Part shown: one piece after another, positions 63,972 to 64,000 of the stretch | Numbering within the stretch: position 1 is the stretch's first letter | Layout: each line of letters starts with the position of its first letter | Source: an uncultured Mucispirillum sp. | GTDB lineage: Bacteria; Chrysiogenota; Deferribacteres; Deferribacterales; Mucispirillaceae | NCBI GenBank assembly: GCA_944326705.1 | Contig: CALVEY010000011.1 | Location: 1 to 64,000 of the forward strand | Length of the DNA stretch: 64,000 bases | Direction of reading: 5' to 3' | Notes under the pieces: model-generated | What the model saw: the letters and a program-made list of their open reading frames with translations, nothing else | Database searches by the model: none | What the model was told of the DNA's origin: nothing | Program-made: the position numbers and the translations under genes

Positions 63972-64000
63972 AACTTTCACCTCATAATATAAATTGTAAA

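Overview
This is a contiguous, AT-rich bacterial chromosome segment with almost no non-coding space; the largest gene-free gap is about 290 bp. I see no tRNA, rRNA, CRISPR array, insertion sequence or prophage. The gene set suggests a motile, Gram-negative-type anaerobe or microaerophile: a flagellar/chemotaxis cluster, 2-oxoglutarate:ferredoxin oxidoreductase, two-subunit iron-sulfur fumarase, LDH-type malate dehydrogenase, lipoprotein signals and an OmpA-like domain. By overall impression this fits Deferribacterota (for example a Mucispirillum or Denitrovibrio relative). That placement is inference; no marker here proves it.

Layout. (1) 1-16.3 kb, minus strand: motility and chemotaxis. In transcription order: flhF, flhG, a 68-aa membrane protein, fliA, cheB; then fliM and a FliY-type fliN; then cheY, a cheZ-like gene, cheA with a receiver domain, and three overlapping envelope genes; then a PP2C phosphatase, a STAS protein, a STAS-HEAT fusion and cheR, closed by a strong hairpin. 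(2) 16.5-23 kb: RarD-like permease, AlkD-like repair protein, fumarase alpha/beta, malate dehydrogenase, a membrane protein and a dicarboxylate-type symporter. (3) 23.1-28.3 kb, plus strand: tandem duplicated membrane-anchored phosphoesterases, an LtaS-like membrane phosphotransferase, ThpR and an alpha/beta hydrolase. (4) 28.3-38.7 kb, minus strand: recJ, a RelA/SpoT enzyme and a pseudaminic-acid locus (pseB, pseC, cytidylyltransferase, formyltransferase, pseI) ending in a Maf/DUF115 glycosyltransferase, i.e. a flagellin glycosylation locus. (5) 38.8-43.6 kb, plus strand: birA-bioY-bioB-bioD-bioA plus an untracked 53-codon cysteine-containing ORF, behind a textbook BirA operator that overlaps the promoter. 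(6) 43.7-47.7 kb, minus strand: korDABC with an SdhE-like gene, then modD. (7) 47.8-54.7 kb: small and hypothetical proteins, a chemoreceptor, an ankyrin-repeat lipoprotein and a PilZ-like protein. (8) 54.7-64 kb: TauE/SafE permease with partner, pta, fmt (apparently leaderless), a 5'-nucleotidase lipoprotein, htpX, an M30-like peptidase and dnaB.

How the parts fit. FlhF/FlhG place and count flagella, FliA is the late flagellar sigma factor, and FliM/FliN with CheY, CheA, CheB, CheR and the receptor give directional control. Pse synthesis plus Maf probably decorates the filament. The PP2C/STAS/STAS-HEAT/CheR block looks like a partner-switching branch tied to chemotaxis. Kor, fumarase and Mdh supply adjoining steps of an oxidative or reductive TCA route.

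Most unusual items: the STAS-HEAT partner-switch operon; a CheZ-like protein with a CheY-binding tail but altered catalytic residues; three nested overlapping envelope genes behind cheA; a formyltransferase where PseH is expected and no PseG; the bio operon with its terminal Cys ORF; a perfect palindrome upstream of a small helical protein; and an apparently leaderless fmt.
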